From Begonia masoniana (taxonomy: Eukaryota; Streptophyta; Magnoliopsida; Cucurbitales; Begoniaceae), in contig CM039512.1 in the NCBI GenBank assembly GCA_022432975.1, forward strand, positions 42,941,124 to 43,005,123: 64,000 nt of DNA, in the 5' to 3' direction. The notes below the pieces were generated by a model. It did not search any database. It saw only the letters and a list, made by a program, of their open reading frames with translations, and was not told the DNA's origin. Shown here piece after piece: positions 34,089 through 44,594 of this stretch (within the stretch, counting starts at the first letter, position 1; every line of letters begins with the position of its first letter). The position numbers and the translations under genes were made by a program.

Positions 34089-36179
34089 GATTAGGTGTGC
34101 AAGAGAACTGATCGCTGGGTTTTCTCTGAAATCTTGGGGATTCAACTCTCAGTCTCCCTGCTTTCCTAATTCTCTCTCTCAGGTGGAGTAGGTTTGAGCT
34201 TTATGGACCCATTATAATGGCGTTTTCTTGGTGGATTTTCACTTCTGCAGTGGAAGAATCCAAACGAGAGTACACATGGTAGCGGATGACTCCATTTACA
34301 GCAGCTGTCACCCATCCAAAGGTTGTTTTTTTTGAAGAATAAACTAATCCATTTCAAAGCCTCATTCACCATTGAAGGATCAATTCAGTTCAACTTTATA
34401 TTCATTAATGCACACGTCCTACTCATTTTAATACGATTTTTATTCACAAAAACTTATTTATTTTTATAGCATTTAATTATCACTAGGGACGGTGCCTGCA
34501 AGTCCTTTTCACTTTATAAAGTAACGACACAAGAACATGATATTAATCATCTAGAAAGTGAATTTACAACTTTATCAGCCTTCTTACCAAATACTGTAGA
34601 ACCCTTCAACACATAAATTTACAAACTTTCTGTGTTCCTTCAACCGAACAAAAACACTTGCTGATCTTCACAACTTCACCTATAATGCTGAATTTTTACC
34701 CTTGTAAATCTGGAGTACTCAATAATATTGAATTCTTTTTCAAATCTGGAACATGTCGCACGTTAACATACTCAAAATCACATACTCTTTCAGTTAAGAG
34801 GAGTCATAGAAAGCACAGGATCAAAATCACGATCAATTTCTTTTTCAAATCATACTGCAGTTGCACGAGCTCTTTCTACATGTCACAAATGACCTACAAA
34901 TAAGAAGAATTCTAGAACAAAATGAAAAGTAGCTAACCAACTTCTAGGCAAGACATAATTGACTGCTAATCAATCTTGAGTCATATATATCAAACTCAAA
35001 TACACTGCCAACAAACGAGCGAAGAATACTATTCTAGACAGCTCAGGAGATGGGCACTACTTTCTTCTCACCAGAGAGGGTGGCTGACAGATCGGTGACG
35101 ATGTGGGTTTGGCCGGTGGCTCTGCTTGTTGATTGGAGCATGTCCAGGGTTGGGCCATGGGCTGCTCTAGTGGGCTGTGTGCCTGGATAGGGATGGCTAT
35201 TTAGCGGGAACTGCCACTGCCTCAAAGGGATTATGGCGCCAATGGATTCAGCTTCTTCTCTGCATTTTGGTTCTTTCTTCTCCCTCTAGAATCTTTTTCT
35301 TCTCTGTAACCCATTTATGTATTCCTTTCTCAATCTTCGTCTTCTTTCCCTCCACTCTACTTCTCTGTTCTCTTTCCATTATTTCCTATTTTGTTGGATA
35401 TTTCTATATTCAACCTTACTACATACTAAACGAGAAAGCAAATACTATTCGAGGGCTGGCATGGAACCGTTACTTAGAGGGCTGAGCTGGGCTGAATTAG
35501 ATGGATGGACTCAGTTAAGGTGGGCTGGGCTGGGATTGAACGTCACACTTGGGCATGGATTGGAGCTCAGATGGGCTCAGTGGGGATGGGATAATCCGAG
35601 CTTTGAACAAGTGGACTGGGCTCGGTAGGGATGGGATGAGCTGGACTTGGAACAAAGGACTGAACTGGACTGGTGTGGCCTGAATAGTGTAGGCTGTTTT
35701 CGGGCTGGGCTTTGGAAAGAGTGGGCTCAGTTGAGGTGTGTCAGCTAGGCTAGCTTGTAACTAAAGCTAAAATAGGCCCAGGCTCTTTTTATGTCTTATG
35801 TCCAGACCCATTCTCAGGATCATTCCTGGCCCATTGTAGGCCCTCTGGCCAATGAAATTTCCCAGCCCCAGCCAGGCTCCGACCCATATCCAAGCTTAGA
35901 TCCAGCTGCAGACCAATTATGTACCCAGTCCTAGCCCCTGGTCAACAAGGCCAGACCCAACCCATTGACAGACACAGGCCCAGGCTAGAGCACTGTCCAT
36001 GATTGAGGGCAGTTCTTATTCCCATGCTAATTATAATGGCCATACCTGGCCCACGTATTGGCCCATGACAGTTACCATTTTACCAGGTCTAGGCTCAAAT
36101 TTTTATTGAATGTTTCCCTGTGACTTTGAGCTATTTTCTGGTTTGGCTTAGCAAAAACCATAACAGATGAGAACGTCGA
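34089..36179. other. Intergenic with a strand-asymmetric G-rich/C-rich tract
   Basis: 34089-34200 is the likely 5' UTR and promoter of the minus-strand gene. 34380-35420 is AT-rich with nothing recognised. 35440-35750 is full of degenerate GGGCTGGGCT, TGGGCTCAG and GGACTGG words. 35760-36070 is full of the complementary GGCCCAG, CCAGACCC and CCTGGCCCA words, so the two halves could pair. No repeat unit is regular and no gene is supported. Confidence 0.55.
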
Positions 36180-36772
36180 TGTTTGTTCATGCATCGGAGT
36201 TTCGGATATGAGGCAGAACAGAACGGCGGCCGACTTCTGTTCGTACGTCCGGCAACATCTCATGATCGGAGAGGCAGCACGACAACTGGACGGGGAGACT
36301 TCCCTCTTCTCCCTCGGCGACAGACGACTGCGATCTGCGAAAGTGTGATCGGACGGAGGCGAACAACGCGACGCTTCCTTCTCTGGCGGACGGCGACAAC
36401 GATCCCTTTCTTTCTGATCTGAAAGACAGCGGCGACCGTGAGGGAAAAATTGGATTTTCCCTTTTCCAAAAAATTACAATTTTCACAATTATTGCAAACC
36501 ACAAAAAAAATTGTTCAATTGGATTGGGGCACAAACTCTCTACCTTGGTCTAATACCTATAGTTAAAAATTGAATTATAACGGAAAAAATTGAAAACTCT
36601 TTAAAAAAAAAAACATAGACAAAAGAAAAATTTACTATAATTAAAATTAAGTTACAATGTGTAGCGAGTTTTGTGACTCAAACATCAATAAATAAGATAA
36701 CTATGAAATCTTAATATTAAATATGAGTTCAACTCGATCTGATTAGAATTCGCGTTGTATTGAAGTCTAACA
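36180..36772 (-). mobile_element. Diverged partial copy of the 25.9-kb copia family
   Basis: The minus strand from 36772 reads TGTTAGACTTCAATAC and later matches the LTR words around TTGATGTTTGAGTCACAAAACTC, equivalent to TTGATGCTTGAGTCGCAAAACTC in the LTRs at 25919 and 31100. Further left, 36180-36430 has the CG-rich composition and words of that element's leader. The order LTR then leader on the minus strand is as expected. It is truncated after the leader and strongly diverged. Confidence 0.68.
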
Positions 36773-37335
36773 AACAATATAGCCGACAATAGTAGCAATA
36801 AGCATTTCTCCAACTAAAAGAGTTTTGCAAGCAATTATTGATTGCTTTCGTTATATACAAAACTCTTTTCTTTCCACATACATGGTTGGTTGTAGAAATT
36901 CATATATTTAGCTCAAATAATATATCTAATATATATATAGTTAGGACATAAATATTTCATATAGCGAGCAGAAGATACGAAGAACGTAGAGAGCTGAGGC
37001 AATATACACATAATTAGATAATTTTGCACTATTTTAAAAAGGACGAAATTATTACAAAAAAAAAAAAAGAAAAGAATGAGAAAAAAAAACAATAAAATTT
37101 TATGAGTTTATAGTTCATAGATAATGTAGAATGGATAACGTTGCCAGACATTTTACATTGAGGTAGTATTTTAGAAGCACAGAAGATATTATTAATTACT
37201 GATAAGAATAGTAAAATCATATTTGGAGTTTAAATCCCATTAATTAATTGTGTCTTTCAAATTCGAATAATATGAAATAGACATTAATATATGAATTAGA
37301 AGTAACAGTAAAACCCTTGAATTATTTTCATATTA
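36773..37335. other. AT-rich intergenic DNA
   Basis: Nothing recognised; A and T runs near 37050-37090. Confidence 0.6.
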
Positions 37336-37734
37336 ATGTCTCTCCAATCGAATCGTTTTAAACCCAAATTTCTTGCGAGAGTTGCACTCTTCAACACTCG
37401 CTCTCTCTCTTGTGTCTTGTCTCTGCCTTCTTCCTTTAATTCTCATTCTCTACGAAACATTTTTCCTTTCATTCTCGGCAATTTCAGGGAAATGTTGAGA
37501 GCCGTGACTTCTGCTTTTGGACCGGGAGAAAGGTCGGATTGGGTAAGTCGGATCTCTCTCACTCTGGGATGTTATTTTTATCGTAAAAATTTAAAAGATT
37601 ACGCAAGTTTCTTCTCTGTTGGAAGGGATAAGTGGGCTGCTTTTGGAGTTAGTTCAAAAGAGGAAAGCGTCGTGATGCGAACCTGTGAACCTCCCATTTT
37701 GGATAATCCGAAACCCGTCAACAACGCAGAATAA
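37336..37734 (+). CDS. Hypothetical 132-codon frame, possibly a truncated first exon
   Basis: An open frame starts MSLQSNRFKPKFLARVALFN. Its first 50 residues are Ser, Arg and Leu rich with few acids, like an organelle transit peptide. LRAVTSAFGPGERSDW follows, and the last W codon is directly followed by GTAAGTCG, an excellent splice donor at 37538. It could therefore be the first exon of a gene whose remainder was lost, since a Cassandra-like LTR begins 36 bases after the frame ends. I do not recognise the protein, and the frame may be fortuitous. Confidence 0.3.
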   Translation: MSLQSNRFKPKFLARVALFNTRSLSCVLSLPSSFNSHSLRNIFPFILGNFREMLRAVTSAFGPGERSDWVSRISLTLGCYFYRKNLKDYASFFSVGRDKWAAFGVSSKEESVVMRTCEPPILDNPKPVNNAE

Positions 37735-37770
37735 ATAATAGACTCACACTGTGATTTAAGAAATCACAAT

Positions 37771-38126
37771 TGTGATGACCCGAATATGCACGTATGGGTA
37801 CGATGGCTGCACGAACCGGAACCAGGATGACGGTATGTCCGCGCGGGCGAAAAAGGGGGTCGTCACAATCCCACATCGCTTGAGGAAGTATGTGGAAATG
37901 AAACATATGTAAAGAGACCCTTCCAACATAGCAAGACGCGTTTTGGAGCACGATTGACAACGGATCCCATAAGAACTCCGAAGTTAAAAATGCTTCGGCG
38001 AGAGCAATTCCAGCTTAGGTGACCTTCCGGGAAGTTCTCGCCAAACAAAGCCGTGAGGGGAGGATATTGGGCTGCGGCCAAATCCCTAGAGCGGACAATA
38101 TATTGCTGGGAATAGGGGTCGTTACA
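37771..38126 (+). mobile_element. Cassandra-like LTR with 5S-rRNA-like segment
   Basis: A 356-bp sequence runs from TGTGATGACCC to GGGTCGTTACA. Its interior (about 37960-38042) follows 5S rRNA: GGATCCCATAAGAACTCCG, then AAGTTAAAAATGCTTCGGCG (internal promoter A-box region) and GGTGACCTTCCGGGAAGT (C-box region). LTRs carrying a 5S-like segment define the Cassandra TRIM family. No second LTR or target duplication is adjacent; the right end abuts truncated gypsy LTR sequence at 38127. Several promoter positions differ from true 5S, so transcription by polymerase III is uncertain. Confidence 0.85.
37960..38042 (+). ncRNA. 5S-rRNA-like segment inside LTR
   Basis: It covers most of the 5S coding region up to CCGGGAAGTTCTCG but with substitutions in the A box, intermediate element and C box. 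It is part of a retroelement and not an rRNA gene of the host array. Confidence 0.6.
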
Positions 38127-39328
38127 AATATAAACATACAAAATGAACATACCATTAAAACTCTACGAATACCATAAAAACAATCAACCTATAAAAACAA
38201 CCGAACCTAAACTACCCAACCAAGACAATTAGACGAAACAATGACCAACTTAAGCAAGTACAACTCCAACATATCCTCGACAACAAATTCGGCTTACGGT
38301 GTAGGCCAATAGGCCACAGTAAGTCACGAGAACTTACCTCGCGTCCGTTGCAAATCCAAGCTACTTCCACGAGCTTTGTTCACCTAAGGCAATTTCACAA
38401 TATTGTCGTTAAAACGAGTTTAAACTATTAAACGTCCAAATTTAACGAAACCTTAACTAAGGAAATTCCTTAAAACCCTAATTTGATTCATTGAAGCATT
38501 TTATCGAGCACCTTGAGCTCGTTATCCATAAAACTCCATTAATGAGATTTCTAAGTTTTCCAACAACCCAAAATTCACCTTAACGTCTATTAATTCGCCC
38601 AACTACTTCCAATGCCATTTAATACATTCACTAAGGTTATAAATAAGGCAACTCTAGCTATTTCTAGCATTACTCAACTATTTCACGAAAACCCTAAACG
38701 AACCCTAATCGTTTAACTCCGTAAAAACCGAAATAAACCTTCCTAAAACTTTAGAATCATACCTAGGGTTGTGATTGGAGAAGAAAACGTGAAGAACGAA
38801 GGTTGATCGAAGAGCGTTGGTTGTCGGAACGGAGATCACCGTGAAGGAGAAGGAAATGTCGCGAGAGGAGGGAGAGGAGAAAACCAGAGAATCGTGAATG
38901 AGGGAGAAGAGAAAAGAATTTTGTTTTTAATTAAATTTTTGACTTTGTAAATTACCGTTTCGTCCTTCCTTTGATTTTCTATTTGTTTCGTCGCTTGTTT
39001 CGTTAATTGTCTAACGATTCAGTTTCTCCAAATTTCCTTATTTCACCAATAACTTCAACTTATTGTAAGGGTTCTATTAGAACTGTCCGTTCGCAATTCG
39101 GATCTCGTTTACTATTTTTACCAAAGTATCCTTTATATTACGATAAACGTAATTCTCGTAAAATTAGCGTTACGACTCCTAAAATTTCCAAAATTTTCTT
39201 AAAATTCTTATTAATTATTAGGATCATAATAACGCTTTCTTTTCACGAAACCGACTTAGTTTGATATAATTACAAAAATGCCATTTACATTCAGTTTAAT
39301 AAATCCCGTAAAAGAATCAGGTGTTACA
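38127..39328 (-). repeat. Truncated 3' LTR of gypsy element
   Basis: Nearly collinear with 54535-55726 with scattered substitutions. It lacks the first half of the LTR, which should lie to its left, where a Cassandra-like LTR sits instead. Confidence 0.9.
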
Positions 39329-41484
39329 TTCTACCCACCTTAATTGAAATTTTGTCCCCAAAATTTGACTTAACTTGTAGTCCTCGATATCAACGTCTCA
39401 TGTCTTGCGGCCTTATACTTTGATCCACAATCGCTCTGTTCTTTTTAAGTTTCTTTCCTCTATCTCTCCAAATAAGGGTTTCGATTCTATCTCTACTTAC
39501 TGTCACTCTTTATATTCTCTCTTCTCAATTGGATCATACACGTCCTTACTCAAATATCAAGTATAACGAATTTCCAAATCTCAAATTAATTTATCCAACG
39601 GCATACTTTGTCATCTTAATATTTGCGTAAGTGTCGTCTTTCACTTAATTACCCCCAGTAATTCAATTCTCGAAAGTTCTTTTTCATCGACGTCTTTCCT
39701 AAACTGTCTCTTTATATCAGAGTTATGCTAATGTTTCCTAACGTCAGCTAGCTTAAATGCCAAGAATTTCTTTCAACTTCTGGGCTGTAACTCAATCAAC
39801 GATCTCTAACTGTGTACTCAACACCTAACGACTCGAGCACGCGTTGGTCTATATTTAATCATCTAAAACGTTAAACTCTCCAACTTATCAATTGGCCCCA
39901 TGATTATGGTTTTTCTCCCTAAAGATTATCTCGTATGCTCAATCCTCAAATTAACTTCAATTTCCTAACGTCATTTAGGTTGACTATCGTTCAAGGATTT
40001 CTAACAACACCCAGGTTGCAATTCAGACTCCCCTCTATTTTTAACTCCGACTTCCCGAACTGAGTTCATTTAGTTCCTAACTTTCTTAATCCTGTGTCTA
40101 TCAAATACGTACCTAACCACTTCAAGCTCTCAAAACCTTCTTAAATTTCTTACTCCAACGCTACATCTCAACTACACTACAACCTTATCTACCTATTGGG
40201 TATAACAATTTCTACATATATATATCGGAGCTGTAACTAAACTCGGGTACAAGTTCGTTGGCCTTTACCTCAGTCACTATTACAACCATCCGAGTCTACA
40301 TTTCTCTAGTAATGCTCCCGTATAACTTCTTCGTCAATAGTATCCAAATTGTACCCTTCCTTAGACACTTCACGTGTCTTAACAACGATTCCTATGTGTG
40401 TTTATCAACTAGAATCTCATTCTCTATGTTTCGCAAGGTATCCCCTCAGTGATATCTTACGTCACATTCTTCCTTGGGTAACTCACTGACTTCGATCCCT
40501 GTTTCGATGAGGTTCCTATAACTTAACTCTTTCCTTTCTAACTATACCCCGAAAATATATATTCAAGGCCTCAGCAGGTTTAACTGAGAGCTTAAGTTGC
40601 TTAAGTTGCTTAAGTTGCTACCATCGATGCGCTCTAAACCACACACTTTAACCTTAGGTCATTTAGGTATTTATCGGTCTTGACTTGTTAAATCGCGAAT
40701 CTTTACAATTCTCATATCATTAAATACCGGTCTAACTTCAATCCCTATTAACTTTGGGCACAATCCAATCCCCAAGTTTCGCCATTGATTTACTCCACTT
40801 GGCTCTCGTACAACAACTCATCCAACGACCTTCTTGTTCGCAAACTTGTTGTAAGTGAGTTTATGCTCTTAATCCGATTCTCCCCAAGTCTCAAAGTCTT
40901 ACTCTGCTATATTCCAAGGAAGTCAGAAACATCTTCATGCTAGGGTGTATCCTTCTATTTCCTTGAACACTGAGGCTCCTACTTTCTTTCCGAAGGTCAG
41001 TCTCATGTTGGTGGTTCTTAGTTTAAACTATATCACTTTAATACGTCCTCTACAATCTCGGCTGTAATAGTCGTCCCTCATATCCTCTCAACAATTATTC
41101 CAAGCTGAGCTTTTAAATTCCATCTTCGTCTAGACACTTTCAACTTCACGTGAATTCACACATACGAGTTCTACAGTACTCCCTCTATCCACTTAAACAC
41201 ACTTAAGGTATCTCAATAATCTAAGGTATTCCTTAATAAGTTTATATCTAAACTTTCACCTTTCTCTTGATTAGTCTTATCCAAATACTCTAAGGGGTTG
41301 TCAATTAGACCCAGTTTCAAGCCATTTCGTCAAGCTAATCCTACTAATACATAACCTTATTTCTATACGGTCTATAATGTTCTATATGTAGCCTACTGTC
41401 TTCTCATCGAGGTTTGCCTAGTAACCTCTCTTACCCACCTAATATTCCCTTACCGCTCTATTTTTAAGCCTATATATATTCTTA
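39329..41484 (-). other. Internal region of gypsy element without coding sequence
   Basis: AT- and pyrimidine-rich on the plus strand. No RT, RNase H or integrase motif could be followed in any frame. A short 9-bp triplication (CTTAAGTTG, 40591-40617) is the only internal repeat seen. The rightmost minus-strand words just inside the LTR resemble the usual end of gypsy polyproteins. Confidence 0.55.
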
Positions 41485-42515
41485 TTATGCACATATTGTC
41501 ATACAGGTAATTAAAACAGTACCTGCAATCAGAGAAGGCTGGGCACCATTATCGACGTCTCCAGGCTCAATGAAAGCAAATATTCTCGGGGTAACCTTCT
41601 TTTGGTCAGTAGCAGTCCTCAGGCAATTTAGGGCATAGTGGCCCACCTCTCCGCATCTATAGCACTTGTCCATACCCAACCGGCAGACACCAAAGTGAGG
41701 CCTTAAACATTTTGGGCATATAGGCTTCTGAGTAGATTCTGGGACTTGTTTTCCCTTTCCTTGCTCGCCCTTTCCGTCATAGGGCCTCTTCACTCCTCGT
41801 GGTTGCGTCTGCTGTTGTCCCCTCGGTTGCCAGCCTTGATCTTGGGACTGAGGGTGGATCTCACGAAAGAAGCCCTTATCTGGCTCCCTCGACTTGACAT
41901 ATCTCTGATCAACAGCCTCAATCTCAAGTGCTTTGGCCACAATCTCATCATAGGGTACATTCCGCACCCCCGATATGACGACACTTTTACGAATTTCATG
42001 ATTAAGCCCTTGCATAAATCTGCGTACCTTGTCCTCATTAATGCTAACCTGACGCGGCGCGAATCAGGACAGGGCCTCAAACCTCCTCACATAGTCAGCA
42101 ATCGCCGCAACTGCATAAACTGTACCATCTTCGCCTCCCGCATTGTATGGTTGAAGTACTTGTCATGAAATATCATCTTGAAACGCTCCCAACTCATAAT
42201 CGTCACGTCGATGGTTGTCTTGATCAAATCCCACCAAAATCGGGTATCCAGTGCCAAGTGGTAGCTCACCAACGCAACCTTCTCTCCGTCCTCAATGCTT
42301 GCGTAGGCCAGCATATCCTCCATGGTTCGAATCCACTCGTCGGCTGAAGAGGGATCCGTAGACTGTCCGTTGAACACGGGAGGTTGGAGTTTCTGGAATC
42401 TCTCCATCCCATGATTACCCGGAGTTGCTGTCTCCCGAGCTCTAATGCCTTCTCGGTCTATTAAGGTGCCCAGCTGCTGGGACTGTCTCTCCATTTGTTG
42501 GGCCTGTCGCTCCAT
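41485..42515 (-). pseudogene. Gypsy gag, frameshifted
   Basis: The minus strand first gives a Gln-rich start (MERQAQQMERQSQQLG), then FNGQSTDPSSADEWIRTMED and FWWDLIKTTI...WERFKMIFHDKYF, which is the plant Retrotrans_gag domain, ending at a stop at 42087. A second frame from 42015 carries GLNHEIRKSVVISG, then CPKCLRPHFGVCR and the CCHC knuckle CYRCGEVGHYALNC. The two halves are in different frames with stops between them (42087-42015), so the protein is broken. Gag packages the element's RNA. Confidence 0.85.
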
Positions 42516-42766
42516 GTGTTGGGACTGTTGAGCAATAAATCCTTTAAGTTGGTTTATCGTATCGTCTCGGTCTTCTCAGTCATTTCCTCGACGCACTATA
42601 TTTCTATAACTCCTATAAAGGTTAAAAACAAATAACTCTAAGACACCGAACTTAAAGAAAACATATAAACATACTTACAGTTGAGGAATGATGTCCGCAT
42701 AGTGGCTGTGCAGTCGAGCAGTCTACAGAACCGTTTTTAAAACCCGGGGGCTTTAATACCATAACT

Positions 42767-42921
42767 TGTGACGACCCTAACACTATACCCTTATTTTCTC
42801 GTAATTATTTTTATTGTATTTTTTATACTTAAAACTTTACGTTCGTCCGGAAATAAAACTTTTAAGTTGGAATCGAAATCGAAATCTAAATCGAAATCTA
42901 TGTTTTTGAACCATTTAAAAC
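42767..42921 (-). repeat. Gypsy 5' LTR, part left of the SIRE insertion
   Basis: TGTGACGACCCTAACAC to ATTTAAAAC. Interrupted by the SIRE element and continued at 53372. Confidence 0.88.
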
Positions 42922-44355
42922 TGTAGGACCGGAATTGTCTAAGAGGGGGGTGAATTAGACTTTTAAAAATTTAATCTAATAATCAATTAGTTTTACTCTC
43001 TTGATTTGTCTAATAGCAAATACGGTAATATCAAAAATAAAAAGAGAGTAAGAGAGATTTAACACCAGTACTTTTTACGTGGTTCGGCCAAACTGCCTAC
43101 GTCCACGCTTCAAGGCTCACCCCTTGAAGATCCTTACCCTTCTCCTCAACGAGAATCAATGGATCGGGATTCCGGGCTCCGATCAAATGCCTTTACACTT
43201 TTGGATTGAACTTTCACGGGCGTCAATCCACTGCCTTACACAGATTTGAGTTTGTAAACTTTTAAGCTCACTCTACAACCTCACAGGATGAATCTCAAGT
43301 TTCGAATGAGAGATGTAGAGAAAAAATACAGAGAGTTAATCTTTCGCAGCTAGGGCTCAGAATTCAAATTGGCAAAAGTTTTTTTTTTTTTTTTTTTTCT
43401 TCGAGCTCTAACCTTAACTTAAATACTCTGTCTGCAAAAGTAAGCTTGGCTTCAATGCTCCTTATCCAATAATAGAAGCTTAGTTACCGTTGGAGCAACT
43501 TTCGTACAAGTTCAGGTAGCCGTTGCCGTTTGTAGTTGCAATTCGTCGTCGCCATTAATGTTCTGGAGTTATGGCTGAAAACGACGTCACTGTAGCTTCG
43601 TGGCTAATTTGAATTCTGGCGGAAGACAAAGCTTATTTAGTCCTGAACCGCTATCGGATGATGAAGCTGTAAAACCCTTGAACCGGCACCGGAAGATGAA
43701 GCTTTAAAAATGCTGTCGTTTGATGATCGGTAGTGTAACTTAATTTCCACTTCTGCCTTTGTCGTTTAGTGGCCGGTAGTGTAACTAGATTTCCACTTCC
43801 GCCTTTGTCGTTTAGTGGCCGGTAGTGTAACTAGATTTCCACTTCCGCCTTTGTCGTTTAGTGGCCGGTAGTGTAACTAGATTTCCACTTCCGCCTTTGT
43901 CGTTTAGTGGCCGGTAGTGTAATTTGTTTTCCACTTCTGCCTTTGTCGTTTAGTGAGCGGTGGACTTCTTCATTTTCGCTTATCCGCTCTTGTCGTCTAG
44001 CGAGCGGTGGACTTCTTCATTGTCGCTTATCCGCTCTTGTCGTTTTGTGACCGGAAGAGTATTCTTGTAAACGACTCCGCTCTTGTCGTTTTGTGACGGA
44101 AGAGTATTCTTGTAAACGACTCCGCTCTTGTCGTTTTGTGACCGGAAGTGTGATTTAACTTATTTAATATATTTCAATCCTGTACACTTATCATATGCAT
44201 TAGATACTAAAATACCCCTTATCAAGGGCATTTCCAACAGATTAAAATCATATGCCTAATTTATAATTCTCATTTAGTAAACATAATCAAATGATATTAT
44301 CATATAAACATATCATCAAAAACATATTTAGACTTAAACATCAATTAAGTCAACA
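42922..44355 (-). repeat. 3' LTR of SIRE element
   Basis: 1434 bp, TGTAGGACCGG..AAGTCAACA on the plus strand. It contains a T-run at 43379-43399 and two 46-bp tandem arrays (about 43745-43960, unit core CTTTGTCGTTTAGTGGCCGG, roughly five copies; about 43985-44160, core CTTGTCGTTTTGTGACCGGA, roughly three to four copies). Confidence 0.95.
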
Positions 44356-44594
44356 ATCTCCCCCTTTTTGATGATGACAACCTATTAATATTTGATTATT
44401 TATAACTCCCCCATAATCTAAGCTTCCCCATAATATATGCATCTTATTCAGAAGAGAGCATATCCATAGCTAAATCACAGAACATTCTGATTTCTCCCCC
44501 ATTGACATTATCAAAAATAAGCAGAGAAAGACAGCAGAAATCATTGCATTCAACAGAAGATGTCCAGAACAAAAAAAAATTTATAGATAAAAAC

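Noticed and set aside
34166..34372. Small minus-strand protein
   Set aside because: It overlaps the probable 5' UTR/promoter of the gene at 32726-34088 and shows no motif.
37957..38042. Genuine 5S rRNA gene
   Set aside because: Substitutions in the control region and its location inside a TG..CA LTR identify it as part of a Cassandra-like element.
42321..42335. tRNA T-loop-like GGTTCGAATCC
   Set aside because: It lies in the gypsy gag coding sequence and no matching acceptor or anticodon arms surround it.
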